Positions 18,416-26,879 of a stretch of 40,240 bases of DNA are shown piece by piece; the stretch's first letter is position 1; every line of letters begins with the position of its first letter. Source of the DNA: Candidatus Omnitrophota bacterium (lineage in GTDB: Bacteria > Hinthialibacterota > Hinthialibacteria > Hinthialibacterales > Hinthialibacteraceae); contig QZKN01000098.1 in NCBI GenBank assembly GCA_003598175.1, positions 1 to 40,240 on the forward strand. The letters are read 5' to 3'. A program made the translations under genes and the position numbers. Under the pieces are notes generated by a model. That model was not told where the DNA came from. It made no database searches and saw only the letters and a program-made list of their open reading frames with translations.

Positions 18416-18444
18416 TTGTTCTTTTCCTGCAATGGTGTTATACT
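18416..18444 (+). promoter_or_regulatory. Probable sigma-70 promoter with extended -10
   Basis: -35 TTGTTC (18416-18421), 17-bp spacer, -10 TATACT (18439-18444) preceded by TG one base upstream (extended -10). Drives the small membrane-protein gene starting at 18514. Confidence 0.6.
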
Positions 18445-18513
18445 CATTATAGATTACTTGCTTGCGTAAGCAAAATTTTTCTCGATTATTTGTTGAAACG
18501 GAGAAATGGTATC

Positions 18514-19005
18514 ATGTTCAAGTTTCTCAAAAGAACTGGTGTATTGACAAAAGAGCAGAGAAACGCGGAAATGGAAGCGGTCCGGCTTTTGACCGAAGCG
18601 CAACATCTGTTGATGAAAGACGGCCATAATGTGGATGAAGCTGTGCGTTTGCGTGATCGTGTGATCCACGAGGTTCTTCCTCCGCAACGAATGTATATCG
18701 TCGGCAAGCATCCGAAAAGTCTGTTACGCGATGTGGAGCGTAGGATTTTCCATGCGTATTATCATCGCGATCATCCGCAAGAATTGGATGCGGAGCATAC
18801 TTTCGATCTCCCGAAACTCGCACGTGTAAAAATCGTACACAATCCACGCTTTATCAAGGCAAGTCAACGTGTCGAACGGGAATCCTACTTCTCGACGCTT
18901 TGGATGATTCTCATCGTATTGTCAATGATGATGCTTTTCGTCGCCGTGCAGCATTATTTCCAGAGCAATGAATTTGCCAACGCTTTTCGATGGCTTTCCC
19001 GTTGA
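18514..19005 (+). CDS. Small single-pass membrane protein of unknown function
   Basis: 163 residues. No family recognised. The N-terminal ~125 residues are charged and helical (KEQRNAEMEAVRLLTEAQHLL; DEAVRLRDRVIHEVLPPQ), with a segment DVERRIFHAYYHRDHPQELD. One transmembrane helix sits near the C-terminus (about 127-150, STLWMILIVLSMMMLFVAVQ), leaving a short tail: a tail-anchored-like layout with the bulk in the cytoplasm. Start at 18514: GGAGA 9 nt upstream. A TTG at 18490 is in frame but unsupported. A strong promoter lies at 18416-18444. The gene is convergent with padR, 15 bp between stops. Confidence 0.7.
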   Translation: MFKFLKRTGVLTKEQRNAEMEAVRLLTEAQHLLMKDGHNVDEAVRLRDRVIHEVLPPQRMYIVGKHPKSLLRDVERRIFHAYYHRDHPQELDAEHTFDLPKLARVKIVHNPRFIKASQRVERESYFSTLWMILIVLSMMMLFVAVQHYFQSNEFANAFRWLSR

Positions 19006-19020
19006 TTGTCAGGGTAGCAG

Positions 19021-19356
19021 TCAAGACCGTTTCTCTTCCAATACCATTTCCATTGCCCGTAAAAAAAAATTCCATTCCCGCCGTCCTGATTCCAACACTT
19101 TTTTCCCTTTTGCGGTTAATTCATAGTTGCGAATGACCGGACCTTTTTCTCGTTCGATTCTTGCCGATTTGATCAATCCATCGCGTTCCAGTTTGTGCAG
19201 AGAAGGGTATACGGTTCCTTCCGGCAGTTCGAAAACGCCCATGCTTTTCTCCTGCAACCGCAGGTTGAATCCGTAGGCATGGCAGGGCTCGTCCTCCAAC
19301 ACCGCCAACAATAAAATCTTCAAATGGCCTTTCAACAATTCTCTGTCAAATTTCAT
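19021..19356 (-). CDS. PadR-family transcriptional regulator
   Basis: 111 residues, the size of short PadR subfamily proteins. A winged helix is visible: LLKGHLKILLLAVLEDEPCHAYGF, then LPEGTVYPSLHKLERDGLIKS (recognition helix) and the wing RNYELTAKGKKVL, followed by a C-terminal dimerisation helix. Acts as a cytoplasmic repressor relieved by a small ligand or stress in known family members. Start at 19356 because TGAGG lies about 6 nt upstream; the Met at 19368 would overlap that ribosome site. No transporter or phenolic-acid gene is adjacent, so the regulated target may be itself or the convergent membrane-protein gene. Confidence 0.85.
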   Translation of the reverse strand: MKFDRELLKGHLKILLLAVLEDEPCHAYGFNLRLQEKSMGVFELPEGTVYPSLHKLERDGLIKSARIEREKGPVIRNYELTAKGKKVLESGRREWNFFLRAMEMVLEEKRS

Positions 19357-19445
19357 GCAAAACCTCATTACACGGATCCGGAAACATATTGATCTAAAAA
19401 CAGACTATTTTCTCATCCGTTTGAACAATCCTATCATTAAATATA

Positions 19446-19460
19446 CCTTATATTATAAGG
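19446..19460. promoter_or_regulatory. Palindrome upstream of padR, candidate operator
   Basis: CCTTATA-T-TATAAGG, perfect 7-bp arms around one base, about 90 bp upstream of the padR start in an otherwise AT-rich 250-bp gap. Position suits autoregulation, but it is not the ATGT-N8-ACAT form known for PadR itself. Confidence 0.35.
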
Positions 19461-19609
19461 GATTATAATACAAGGGATATGGAGCCGCTCAATGATCATG
19501 CTTATTGATAATCGAATTAAGTTACTCATTTTAATTAACTTGTATTCGATTGTTTAATACGATATCGAGAGATCAATTGACTTTAGGATTGGAGTTTATT
19601 GCAGTGTGA

Positions 19610-20557
19610 CTAAAGGGACTCTTGCAGTTTTCGCCAGAGAGTGGATTGGCTGACGCCGAGAATTTTTGCGGCTTGTGGCCGATTTCCGCCGGTGTACTCC
19701 AGAGTTCTCCGGATATGCTCTGCTTCAATATCTTTAAGTTTTCTGGGAATATAGGGTGTGGATAGATAGCGGCGCGATTCCGGTTTCCGCACTTCGGGCG
19801 AAAGGTGTTCAGCCCGGATCGTTTTCCCCTGACTGAAGATCGCCGCCCTTTCCATGACATTGTACAGCTCACGGACATTCCCCGGCCATGAGTAATTGAG
19901 CAGGCGGGCGTGGCATTCCTCATGCAGTTGCAAGTCAGGCAATTGCATCCGAACCGATAGTTCGGAAAGAAAATGTTGCGCCAAAACCAGGATATCTTCA
20001 GGACGCTCCACCAGGCTGGGAACTCGAATTTCAACGACGCAGAGACGGAAAAACAAATCCTTGCGAAACCGGTTCTCCGCGATTGCCGTGGTCAAATCGA
20101 CATTTGTCGCCGCGATAACGCGGATGTCTACCCGGCGAGGGATATTTTCTCCAATGCGAAGAATTTCTCGTTCCTGCAGCACCCGCAACAGTTTGACTTG
20201 AATCGCTCCGTCGATCTCACCGATTTCGTCCAGAAAAACACTCCCTCTGGCGGCCTGCTCAAACAATCCGACTCTGTTATTGAATGCCCCGGTGAAGGAG
20301 CCGGCCTTGTGTCCGAACAATTCACTCTCCAGAAGGGTAGAAGGCAGCGCCGCGCAATTGATCGTCAACATTGGTTTGTCCCGGCGACGGGAATGATCGT
20401 GGATATATCGCGCCACCATTTCTTTACCAGCGCCCGTATCGCCGACGAGAAGCACCGAGGAGTCAAATTCGGCGACCATGCGCGCCATTGCCAGGATATC
20501 CAGGAATGACTTGCTCTTCACCGGCGCCATTTCAGGAGGGGATTTTCTCAAGTCCAT
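19610..20557 (-). CDS. Sigma-54-dependent activator (AAA+ plus Fis HTH) without a receiver domain
   Basis: 315 residues: only the central AAA+ module and a C-terminal HTH. Walker A GDTGAGKE (39-46), the sigma-54 contact loop GSFTGA (86-91, Ser for the usual Ala), Walker B VFLDEIG (107-113), arginine-finger segment FRKDLFFRL, and sensor II WPGNVREL are all seen. The Fis-type HTH is at about 281-315 (RPQAAKILGVSQSTLWRKL). No N-terminal REC, GAF or PAS domain, so control must come from elsewhere: protein contact, expression level, or partner proteins of the divergent operon. It is divergent from the histidine-kinase operon across 192 bp that contain a sigma-54 promoter and a direct repeat. It is therefore the likely activator of that operon (inference). 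Confidence 0.92.
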   Translation of the reverse strand: MDLRKSPPEMAPVKSKSFLDILAMARMVAEFDSSVLLVGDTGAGKEMVARYIHDHSRRRDKPMLTINCAALPSTLLESELFGHKAGSFTGAFNNRVGLFEQAARGSVFLDEIGEIDGAIQVKLLRVLQEREILRIGENIPRRVDIRVIAATNVDLTTAIAENRFRKDLFFRLCVVEIRVPSLVERPEDILVLAQHFLSELSVRMQLPDLQLHEECHARLLNYSWPGNVRELYNVMERAAIFSQGKTIRAEHLSPEVRKPESRRYLSTPYIPRKLKDIEAEHIRRTLEYTGGNRPQAAKILGVSQSTLWRKLQESL

Positions 20558-20590
20558 ATAGTGTTTGCTCCCAGTCAGGTCTTCAAACTG

Positions 20591-20626
20591 ATTTCAAAAT
20601 AGAATATCAATATTTCATAATAGAAT
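20591..20626. promoter_or_regulatory. 15-bp direct repeat, candidate upstream activator sites
   Basis: ATTTCA[A/T]AATAGAAT at 20591-20605 and 20612-20626, one mismatch, 21 bp apart (two helical turns). The sites lie 80-110 bp upstream of the sigma-54 promoter, the usual distance for enhancer-binding protein sites. A separate GTTTGAA pair (20654-20660, 20667-20673) with an inverted copy TTCAAAC (20582-20588) is also present. Confidence 0.5.
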
Positions 20627-20703
20627 CACTCCGTAATCATGTCAAATGAGCTGGTTTGAATAACTTGTTTGAAATTAGATAGTTAGAGATATTCAAGGTA
20701 GTA

Positions 20704-20719
20704 TGGTCCGATAGTTGCA
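20704..20719 (+). promoter_or_regulatory. Sigma-54 (-24/-12) promoter of the kinase/transporter operon
   Basis: TGGTCCG-ATAG-TTGCA matches the consensus TGGCACG-N4-TTGCW with the invariant GG and GC at the required spacing. It lies 30 bp before the histidine-kinase start codon and next to a divergent sigma-54 activator gene. Transcription should begin near base 20730. Confidence 0.75.
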
Positions 20720-20749
20720 TAGGGAGGGAAAAAGCAATCAAAAGGAACC

Positions 20750-22462
20750 ATGTCAATTTTCTCTACTCAGCAGCGCTCTTTTCCGGAACGATTTTCCATG
20801 GGATCGAAATCTCTGAAGTGGCGTATCATTGTAGTGCTCCTGGTCGCCGCGCTGTTGCCATTATTGCTTGTCGGTTTCGGGTCCTGGGTGGTTTTCGGCA
20901 ATCTTCTGGAACAAAAATCAGTGGAATTGATGCGCCGGTCGGTTAAACATCATGCCGACGCCATCGAGGCTCATTTTGCAGAATATCATCATCTTCTGCG
21001 GATGATTTCCGAGAATCACCGATTGCTGGAGATCACCGACTCCGGTCGTTTGCAGGAACTCTTTTCGAATCTGAATCGAGTCACGGATCAGGGATTTATT
21101 GATCTCGGCGTCATCGATGAGAAAGGAAACCATCTGGCCTATATCGGACCTTACGATCTGCAGGACCGCAATTATTTGGAAGAGGACTGGTTCAAGGAAG
21201 CGCGCATCCGGGAGCATTATGTAAGCGACGTCTTTTTGGGCTTTCGTCATGTGCCGCATTGCATTATCGCGGTTCGCTCCTCACGAAGCGGCAACGGCTG
21301 GGTGTTGCGGGCCACGATCAATAGCGCTCAATTTGACAAACTGGTGCAGGCGGAATTTCTCACGGATGGCAGCGAGGTGTTTATCGTCAATCGGAATGGA
21401 TTGTATCAGACGACGCCGCGTGAAGGAAACCTGCTTGATTCTTCTCCGTTGAACAACGTTCCGACATTCGCCGGATTACGCGACAAACGTGTGGAAGTGA
21501 ACGGCCGAACGAAACTCCGCGTAATGACCTGGATCAACAACGCCAATTGGCTGTTGGTCGTACAGCAGGATCTGGCGACGGTGCGGTCTCCGGTAACCCA
21601 GGCCATTATTCGCGGCGTGTATGTAGTGCTGATTGCCGTAGTGATCCTGGTTTTGACAACGGTACTGGCCACATGGCATCTCACGCGTCAGATTGACAAA
21701 GCAACCTCGGAACGTGAATCCATATCCAAGGCGTTTATTCGCTCGGCAAAACTGGCGTCGATTGGTGAGATGACAACCGGATTGGCGCACGAGATCAACA
21801 ATCCATTGGCCATCATCAGCGCCGAGCAGACGAACATCGCCGACATATTGAAGGATAGCGAGGCTCTTCCCTCGGACTACGAACAGGCGTTGGAGTCCGT
21901 AAAACGCTGCCAGAATCAGGTGCAACGGTGTGCGGTGATTACACAAAAACTACTTCAATTCGGCCGAAACAAGGATTCGCGTGTGGAACCGACCCGGCTC
22001 GGTCCCCGATTGAGGGAGATGAAGGCGCTCCTGGAACGTCAGGCCAACCTTCGCAACATTTCCATCAACCTCCATATCGATGACACGCTGCCGCCGGTTT
22101 TGGCAGATCCGATCGAGATGGAACAAGTCATCGTCAATTTAATCCATAACGCATTTGACGCCATGCCTGGCGGCGGTGAAATCTCCATTCGAACGTATCT
22201 CGATATGGATAAGGTTTTGTTGGAAATCGCGGACACGGGAACAGGAATTCCACCTGAGGATAGGGACCGTGTGTTCGAGCCGTTTTTCACAACCAAACCG
22301 GTCGGAAAAGGCACCGGCCTGGGATTGTCGGTATGCTATGGCATTGTACGGTCGTGGGGCGGTGAGATCGAAATCATCAGCGAGGTGGGGCGGGGAACCG
22401 CCGTTATGTTAATTTTGGCGTTTCAAGATCATGGAAAATCCGAAAGAATGGAGACGGAGTAA
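20750..22462 (+). CDS. Membrane sensor histidine kinase with extracytoplasmic Cache-like sensor
   Basis: 570 residues. TM1 (about 25-48), periplasmic sensor of about 230 residues with Cache features (GFIDLGVIDEKGNHLAYIGPYDLQDRNY is spread over 115-142; DWFKEA, YVSDVFLGFR, GWVLRATI), TM2 (about 286-308), then a HisKA dimerisation helix with phospho-accepting His347 (LAHEINNPLAI). The HATPase domain (about 440-565) has the N box (NLIHNAFDAMPGGG), G1 DTGTGIP, F box FEPFFTTK and G2 GTGLGL. Cache sensors typically bind small carboxylates or amino acids outside the membrane, so sensing the substrate of the nearby DASS transporter is plausible. AAGGA lies 4 nt before the ATG. The next gene starts 2 bp after the stop. 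Confidence 0.93.
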   Translation: MSIFSTQQRSFPERFSMGSKSLKWRIIVVLLVAALLPLLLVGFGSWVVFGNLLEQKSVELMRRSVKHHADAIEAHFAEYHHLLRMISENHRLLEITDSGRLQELFSNLNRVTDQGFIDLGVIDEKGNHLAYIGPYDLQDRNYLEEDWFKEARIREHYVSDVFLGFRHVPHCIIAVRSSRSGNGWVLRATINSAQFDKLVQAEFLTDGSEVFIVNRNGLYQTTPREGNLLDSSPLNNVPTFAGLRDKRVEVNGRTKLRVMTWINNANWLLVVQQDLATVRSPVTQAIIRGVYVVLIAVVILVLTTVLATWHLTRQIDKATSERESISKAFIRSAKLASIGEMTTGLAHEINNPLAIISAEQTNIADILKDSEALPSDYEQALESVKRCQNQVQRCAVITQKLLQFGRNKDSRVEPTRLGPRLREMKALLERQANLRNISINLHIDDTLPPVLADPIEMEQVIVNLIHNAFDAMPGGGEISIRTYLDMDKVLLEIADTGTGIPPEDRDRVFEPFFTTKPVGKGTGLGLSVCYGIVRSWGGEIEIISEVGRGTAVMLILAFQDHGKSERMETE

Positions 22463-22464
22463 CG

Positions 22465-23322
22465 ATGAATTCGAATACTGAACTCATTCACTTGCTTTTA
22501 GTCGACGACGAGGAGGAGTTCCTGCAAGCGGCATCTCGGGCGCTGGAACGGCGCAACTTCGTGGTGTCAGCCGCGCCCAATGGGATCACGGCCCTGGAAA
22601 TGATCAAAACTGAGAGTTTCGATGTTGTGGTGCTTGACGTAAAGATGCCGGATATCGATGGGATCGAAGTATTTGAACAGATTCGCAACAGCTATCCGGA
22701 ATTGCCTGTAATCATCCTTACCGGCCATCCGTCCATCGCCGATGCATTTACCACATCAAAAAACGGTATTGCGGATTATTTGTCAAAGCCGGTCGATATG
22801 GATCAATTGGCGCAAAAAGTAAGACAGGTCTTTACCGAAGCCAAAAAGAATGCAGCCGGAAACGATGCAATGAATGGTTCAACCGACGCTGCCGGACCGA
22901 TCCGTGTTCTGATCGTCGACGACGAGACGGAATTACTCGACTCGCTCCAAAAAATATTTACTCGCCGGAAAATGATCACGTTTACGGCAAACAGCGGCGC
23001 TGCAGCGCTGGAATTGCTCAAGGACAAACTCGTAGATGTCATGATTCTCGACGTGAAAATGCCGGAAATGGATGGACTTGAGGTTCTTCGCCGAGTGAAG
23101 GAGAAATATCCCAGCATCCAAATCATTTTGCTCAGCGGGCATCCATCGGTGGAGGCGGCGGTGAAGGGCGTCAAATTGGGCGCCAACGAGTATATGAAAA
23201 AGCCGCCGGATATCCGGGAACTCGTCAGAACGGTCGCACATCTCTATCAACAACGTCACGATTATTTGGAAGAACAGCAGAAAAAACTGATAGACGATAT
23301 CATTCAGCGTTTTCCGGATTGA
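22465..23322 (+). CDS. Tandem receiver protein (REC-REC), no output domain
   Basis: 285 residues: two complete CheY-like receivers and nothing else except a short C-terminal helix. REC1: acidic pair DDEE (14-17), phospho-acceptor Asp58 (VVLDVKMP), Thr86 (ILTGH), Lys108 (LSKPVD). REC2: DDE (152-154), Asp196 (ILDVKMP), Ser224 (LLSGH), Lys245/246 (MKKPPD). Each domain therefore looks phosphorylatable. It can be a phosphorelay intermediate or sink between the kinase and the other regulators. Translationally coupled to the kinase (2-bp gap). Confidence 0.93.
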   Translation: MNSNTELIHLLLVDDEEEFLQAASRALERRNFVVSAAPNGITALEMIKTESFDVVVLDVKMPDIDGIEVFEQIRNSYPELPVIILTGHPSIADAFTTSKNGIADYLSKPVDMDQLAQKVRQVFTEAKKNAAGNDAMNGSTDAAGPIRVLIVDDETELLDSLQKIFTRRKMITFTANSGAAALELLKDKLVDVMILDVKMPEMDGLEVLRRVKEKYPSIQIILLSGHPSVEAAVKGVKLGANEYMKKPPDIRELVRTVAHLYQQRHDYLEEQQKKLIDDIIQRFPD

Positions 23323-23391
23323 TGGTCCCGGGCGCGGGAGGATTGCACACACGAACCGTGGGAATCATGAAAACAAAGGGAGAGTAATCAT

Positions 23392-25248
23392 ATGGTTGAA
23401 ACAATAAAGAATAAGATCACTGCTTATGACCGGTATATTGATTACAAACGTTTTTTTATTGCATCCGGCTTGTTTTTGTTCATTCTGCTTCTCCCCGTTC
23501 CATCGAGCATGTTGGACGTCGCGGTGGAATACACCGCGGGTAAAGAGACCGTGGAGAATTTTCTAGCCCTGGATTTGTTCCATCATCCGCTTCATGAGAT
23601 CGAACAGTGGCAAAAACTGACGGTCGAATCCATGAATGCGGTAATGATGCAGGGAATTTCCCAAAAGGAAACTCTTTTAAAACGCAAACCCAAAGACCTG
23701 CGCAATATGGGAATTGTTGTCGATGATGCAAACTTTAATCGCTATCAGGAATTTGTGAGCGCTTTGGAGCCCGGTGAGGTGAATCGGCTGTTGACGCAGG
23801 CCCGTGCGCTTCGGCACGATCAGCTCCAATATGACATGCTCTCGGATAAACAGAAAGAGCGCGTCGACACGTGGGCGAAGAATATACTCGTATGTATTGC
23901 AATGGTTGTGTTTGTCGTCGTTTGTTTCATCACCGAGGCGATGCCCTTGCCGGGGGTCGCTTTTTGCATCGGATTGATCCTGGTGTTTTCCGGGATTGTA
24001 TCACGCAACGAAATCGCTCAGTATTTCTGGTCCGACGCCGTATGGTTCATCATGGGCAGCCTCATGTTTGCCGCGGCGTTTGTCAAGACGGGAGTGGATA
24101 AGCGAATCTGTTTGTTGATTTTTAAAAGGATGGCCAAACCCAGCGTTGCATGGGTGACGGCAATCATCATTCTGGTCATCGCTCCGGGCGCATCCTTCAT
24201 ATCCGATCATGCGCTGGCCGCTATCTTTCTTCCCATCGGAATCGTTTTATACAGAAACAGCCTTTCCAAATACATTCCGGAGGATGAGGAACTGGCGAAA
24301 TTGTTAATGATCACGATCGCCATGGCGTGCAATATCGGAGGATTCGGAGCCCCATCCGGCGGCGCGCGAAATGTGATCATCATGACCTATATGGAAGACA
24401 TGTTCGGATTATCGATAGGATATGGACAATGGATGATTTACGGTATGCCTTTCGTATTGATCATGATGCCGATCACGTGGTTCATTCTGAATCGCACGTT
24501 TCATCCCCAAATCAAGGATCTTCGCCCCGCAATGGACGCCCTGAAGAAGGATATCGAACACATGGGAGGCTGGAGTCGGAAACAGATAACGGCGATCGTG
24601 ATTTTTATCGTGATGTTCATTGGCTGGGTGACGGAAAGTAATATTATTCTTGATCTAACCGGTATTCGGTTGGGAATAGGCGTGTTGGCCATTGCCGGCG
24701 CGGTGGCGTACCTACTCACCGGCATCGTCAACTGGCGCGATTACCACGAAAAGGTGGACTGGGGCGTGGTCTGGCTGTACGCCGGCGCGATTGCCTTTGG
24801 GCGCGCCCTGGATCAGACCGGGGCCGCTTATTGGATTGCACGTTCGATCGTCGAAAGCCTGGCCTCGATCGGGATTGCATCGGGTACGGCTCTTTTGGCC
24901 GCGGGAAGCGCCGTGACCATGTTTATGACCAACCTGATGGCTGACGGCCCCGCGGCCGCATCGGTTGGCCCCATCACGCTCAATATGGCGGCGGTCGCGA
25001 GTCCGGGTACAACTCTTGTTCCGTTCATGGGATTGGCGACGGCGTGCGCTTCTTCGATGGCCTACCTGTTGATCATCGGTACACCACCGAACGCAATCGT
25101 TTATTCAAGCGGGTATCTTACCGCCCGAGATTTTCTCCGGGCAGGAATTCTATGTTCCATTATTGCTTTCATCGTCCTGCTCCTTCTCAACGCTTTCTAT
25201 TGGGTACCGCTTGGATTTGGTGAGCTAGCGAACTATTTGGAAATATAG
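23392..25248 (+). CDS. DASS/SLC13-family anion (dicarboxylate or sulfate) transporter
   Basis: 618 residues. After TM1 (about 21-37) there is a hydrophilic insertion of about 120 residues (40-160), then the SLC13 core beginning with a TM2 ending in FITEAMPLPGVAFCIG and continuing as many helices to the C-terminus. The two half-helices that carry SNT sodium/substrate motifs in VcINDY and human NaDC/NaCT are recognisable (about 262-285 and 510-535). Here they read SDH (271-273) and TNL (513-515), so coupling ion and substrate are uncertain. Uptake of a di- or tricarboxylate or inorganic anion is inferred from the family. It lies in an operon between a REC-REC and a REC-CBS protein, 69 bp after the first and 16 bp before the second. 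Confidence 0.87.
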   Translation: MVETIKNKITAYDRYIDYKRFFIASGLFLFILLLPVPSSMLDVAVEYTAGKETVENFLALDLFHHPLHEIEQWQKLTVESMNAVMMQGISQKETLLKRKPKDLRNMGIVVDDANFNRYQEFVSALEPGEVNRLLTQARALRHDQLQYDMLSDKQKERVDTWAKNILVCIAMVVFVVVCFITEAMPLPGVAFCIGLILVFSGIVSRNEIAQYFWSDAVWFIMGSLMFAAAFVKTGVDKRICLLIFKRMAKPSVAWVTAIIILVIAPGASFISDHALAAIFLPIGIVLYRNSLSKYIPEDEELAKLLMITIAMACNIGGFGAPSGGARNVIIMTYMEDMFGLSIGYGQWMIYGMPFVLIMMPITWFILNRTFHPQIKDLRPAMDALKKDIEHMGGWSRKQITAIVIFIVMFIGWVTESNIILDLTGIRLGIGVLAIAGAVAYLLTGIVNWRDYHEKVDWGVVWLYAGAIAFGRALDQTGAAYWIARSIVESLASIGIASGTALLAAGSAVTMFMTNLMADGPAAASVGPITLNMAAVASPGTTLVPFMGLATACASSMAYLLIIGTPPNAIVYSSGYLTARDFLRAGILCSIIAFIVLLLLNAFYWVPLGFGELANYLEI

Positions 25249-25264
25249 CCAAGGAGTAACAATC

Positions 25265-26149
25265 ATGAATACTGAGAAAAAAAAGGCTCGACTTCTCATT
25301 GTCGATGACGAAATTGATTTCAGGAAAGCCGCCTCACAGGGATTGTCTCGACGTGGATTCGACGTCTCCGAAGCTGCCAGCGGTGATGAGTGTTTGCAAG
25401 TCATTCGAGAACAGATACCTGATATCGTCCTTCTGGATCAAAAGATGCCCGGTATGTCCGGGATCGAAACATTAAAGGAAATCCGAAAGATTTGCGAGAA
25501 TCTACCGGTTATCATGTTGACAGGGCATGGCAATTATGATACCGCGTTAGCGGGAATCCATCTGGAAATCGTGGATTTTATCCAGAAACCGGTCGATATC
25601 GAGCAATTGTGTACCCATATTCATGACTTGTCGGCGCGAAATATCGATAATCAAATGCGTGAACCGGTCATCGCCGAATTGATGGCGCCGGCCGATCTGT
25701 ATCCCAAGGTGTATGACGACGAACCATTGACATCTCTTTTAAAGGCAATCAGCGACGCCTACCGCAAACCCATTCCCGAAAACTCCAAATACGGTCAGGT
25801 TCGATCCGCGCGCGTCTATAATCGCGCGGAAGAATTCCAGGGCATGATTCGCTTCTCGGATCTTCTCAAACTACTGATTCCGGATGCGTTACGCGACTCA
25901 CCTTACGCAACATTCTATACCGGAATGCTGCTGGCTCAAAGCAAAGTATTCGGAAAGCAGACGATCAAAGGATTGTTGCGGCCAAAGGTATGCGTCGATG
26001 TCGATGCGCCATTGATGGAGGCCGTGCATCTCATGGTGGATAATAAACTGATCAATATTCCTGTCGTACAACAGAGCCGACTTATGGGCATTTTACGTGG
26101 TCGCGACGTCATTATCGCAACCGCCCGGCTGGCGGGGATAAAATTGTAA
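25265..26149 (+). CDS. Response regulator with two CBS domains (REC-CBS-CBS)
   Basis: 294 residues. REC (about 8-122): DDE (14-16), phospho-acceptor Asp58 (VLLDQKMP), Thr86 (MLTGHG), Lys108 (IQKPVD). CBS1 (about 134-207), starting with VIAELMAPAD and ending GMIRFSDLLKLL, is interrupted by a ~25-residue insertion. CBS2 is at about 232-290 (TIKGLLRPKVCVDVDAPLMEAVHLM; INIPVV; LMGILRGRDVI, each a separate stretch). CBS pairs bind adenine nucleotides, and in transporters gate activity. There is no DNA-binding domain, so the output is probably protein contact, with the DASS transporter or the sigma-54 activator as candidates. AAGGAG lies 8 nt upstream of the ATG. Last gene of the operon. Confidence 0.9.
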   Translation: MNTEKKKARLLIVDDEIDFRKAASQGLSRRGFDVSEAASGDECLQVIREQIPDIVLLDQKMPGMSGIETLKEIRKICENLPVIMLTGHGNYDTALAGIHLEIVDFIQKPVDIEQLCTHIHDLSARNIDNQMREPVIAELMAPADLYPKVYDDEPLTSLLKAISDAYRKPIPENSKYGQVRSARVYNRAEEFQGMIRFSDLLKLLIPDALRDSPYATFYTGMLLAQSKVFGKQTIKGLLRPKVCVDVDAPLMEAVHLMVDNKLINIPVVQQSRLMGILRGRDVIIATARLAGIKL

Positions 26150-26550
26150 CATTCACAGAAAAAAATGGCCGTGAAGCGAAGCAGAGCCATCTTCGATAAC
26201 AAATAAAGCTGAATTCTATTCACCTTCGGCAATTCCGCCATATCATCTCGAAAGAATAGAATGCTTTCCTATCCATGTTCTTGTAAAAACTGAAGTTACG
26301 ATATCTGCCTTCCGATTAAAAATATGCCGGGGCAGGGAATAGAAAAAAACTGCAACTACCTGATTCAACTGCACTTTACACTACTATCCCTCATAATATT
26401 TTGAAAGGAACTTGTTTTCTATGTCTGCCGTGTTTGGAGTTTTTCGGCGACATGAGAAGGAAGAGAGAGAAAAAACTCGAATCCTTATATCAACAGGGAA
26501 ACTAGATGCATAAATCAATCTGCTTTACGAAATGACCTTCACTCGAAGCA

Positions 26551-26581
26551 GGTAAGTGTATATGATTAATAATCACTTACC
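26551..26581. repeat. Inverted repeat, 8-bp arms, 15-bp spacer
   Basis: GGTAAGTG (26551-26558) and its exact reverse complement CACTTACC (26574-26581). Could be an operator-like site or a stem-loop; no adjacent gene explains it. Confidence 0.5.
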
Positions 26582-26845
26582 GCAAATTTCCAAATTCTTT
26601 TTCAAATTTCAGGTAAAAATCATATTTGGGACCATCTGAAAACGAAATCCGGACCCGATAGATTTTCGAATATTATAATGATGAGTGAACCGCAGATTTT
26701 GGGGAATTTTTTACCTGCTTTTGCAGGATTTTAAATGGACATAGTCATTATAATGTTTTGTATTTCAGTGGTTATGAAAATTTTTACAAATCTGATATTC
26801 AATATAAAGTCAATAAATCAAGCCAATTAGAAACAGCATAAAACC

Positions 26846-26879
26846 ATAATAACATAATGATATAATATAATGTTATTAT
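26846..26879. repeat. Inverted repeat, 10-bp AT-rich arms, 14-bp spacer
   Basis: ATAATAACAT (26846-26855) and ATGTTATTAT (26870-26879), exact reverse complements, in the gene-free AT-rich gap. Confidence 0.45.

Noticed and set aside
23326..23346. Second sigma-54 promoter before the transporter gene (TTGCAC near 23343)
   Set aside because: The -24 GG is not at the required distance; only the -12-like part matches.
26421..26513. 30-residue small ORF with upstream AAAGGA
   Set aside because: Spacing of 11 nt, charged low-information sequence and no conservation evidence; kept only as a remark on the gap.
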